From NCBI RefSeq assembly GCF_030271215.1, contig NZ_JASNGB010000094.1, positions 3,971 to 11,682 of the forward strand: DNA of 7,712 nucleotides, given 5' to 3'. Position 1 is the first letter of the stretch. Every line of letters begins with the position of its first letter. The position numbers and the translations under genes were made by a program. Shown here piece after piece: positions 7,251-7,712 of this stretch. Under the pieces are notes generated by a model. The model saw only the letters and a list, made by a program, of their open reading frames with translations, had not been told where the DNA came from and did not search any database. Origin of the DNA: Deinococcus rhizophilus. Its GTDB lineage: Bacteria; Deinococcota; Deinococci; Deinococcales; Deinococcaceae.

Positions 7251-7712
7251 GTGAGGACAGGGCGATGGATGCGGGGCGGCCTGCTGGCGGGCGTGGCGAT
7301 GCTGGGGGCGTGTGCGGCGCAGCCCGTGGCGTTCCCGGTCAACTTTTCGATGAACGAGACGCGCCGGGCGCCGCTGACCGTCAGCTTCCGGGCCCAGGCC
7401 CCGGCCGAGCACCGGGTGGTGTGGACCTTCGGGGACGGGCAGGAGGGCCAGGGAAAAAACACGAGCCACACCTACTACCGCCCCGGCACCTACACGGTGC
7501 GGGCACACCTGCAGGACAGCCGTGGGCGGGTGCGCTCGACGGCGACCGGGCAGGTGAAGGTGGAGAGCAGCGGCCCCGAACGCGCCGAACTCGTCGTGCT
7601 GCTGGGGCAGCGAGAGGTGCGGCTCTCGGCGGCGGGGAGCGTGGTCTACCGCCCCGCCACGCCGCGCTTCTCGCTGGACGGGCGGGCGGCCGACGCGGGC
7701 CCCCTCCCCGTG
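7251..7712 (+). CDS. PKD-domain lipoprotein; 3' end beyond window
   Basis: The frame is open from the GTG at 7251 to the right edge, giving 154 residues, and continues beyond. Residues 1-21 form a lipoprotein signal peptide: basic MRTGRWMR, a hydrophobic core, and the lipobox L-G-A-C with lipidated Cys21. Residues about 40-105 form a PKD (polycystic kidney disease) Ig-like domain. Its signature is WTFGDG (58-63) followed by SHTYYRPGTYTVRAHLQDSRG (72-92). PKD domains are extracellular binding or spacer modules, so the protein is probably anchored on the outer face of the cytoplasmic membrane. The remaining sequence shows no recognised domain before the edge. An in-frame ATG at 7269 is an alternative start, with a weak GAGG upstream, and leaves the lipobox intact. 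It lies 265 nt after the sigma gene; a regulatory link is not shown. Confidence 0.85.
   Translation, partial: MRTGRWMRGGLLAGVAMLGACAAQPVAFPVNFSMNETRRAPLTVSFRAQAPAEHRVVWTFGDGQEGQGKNTSHTYYRPGTYTVRAHLQDSRGRVRSTATGQVKVESSGPERAELVVLLGQREVRLSAAGSVVYRPATPRFSLDGRAADAGPLPV

Noticed and set aside
7102..7254. 50-residue open frame whose TGA overlaps the lipoprotein GTG by 4 nt
   Set aside because: The overlap resembles translational coupling, and the first codons (MLEVPDEDA) look coding-like, but the rest is proline-rich with weak third-position GC bias, it has no Shine-Dalgarno site, and the hairpin and -10 box lie inside it.
7134..7508. Minus-strand frame of 124 codons opposite the lipoprotein
   Set aside because: The plus-strand frame has a lipobox and a PKD signature; the opposite frame is basic, low in motifs and has no start signal.

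Overview
The window is very GC-rich, densely coded chromosomal DNA. Most genes have a TAnnnT -10 box only 6-10 nt before the start codon, with no Shine-Dalgarno sequence. Together with the gene content this suggests a Deinococcus-type bacterium. That assignment is inferred from style, not from a database match, and the species cannot be given.

Layout. (1) Bases 1-1984 carry a divergent pair of exported proteins with nearly identical signal peptides. On the minus strand is an eight-bladed PQQ-like beta-propeller with a proline-rich tail, cut by the left edge. On the plus strand is a threonine-rich secreted protein with a TPR-like C-terminus, closed by a strong intrinsic terminator. (2) Bases 2069-4067 hold three plus-strand genes in a row: a YfcE-type metallophosphoesterase, a metallo-beta-lactamase-fold hydrolase and a YbjN-like protein. 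Each appears to have its own start-proximal promoter. (3) A GC-rich hairpin at 4089-4116 separates them from gltA (citrate synthase, minus strand). gltA is divergent from tsaB (tRNA t6A synthesis, plus strand). (4) tsaB converges on a small FUN14-family membrane protein on the minus strand, which is divergent from an ECF-type sigma factor on the plus strand. (5) After the sigma gene comes about 265 nt with inverted repeats but no convincing gene. The right edge holds the start of a PKD-domain lipoprotein.

Most of this is housekeeping or conserved lineage-specific content. I see no mobile element, CRISPR array, RNA gene or defence-like cluster, and no clear new multi-gene system. The most notable signals are: near-universal leaderless promoter architecture; a beta-propeller with an exact 40-residue, indel-free period over eight blades; a perfect 16-bp palindrome spanning the gltA start; a 12-mer shared between the gltA and sigma-factor promoters; a sigma factor with no adjacent anti-sigma gene; and a perfect hairpin just upstream of the lipoprotein promoter.
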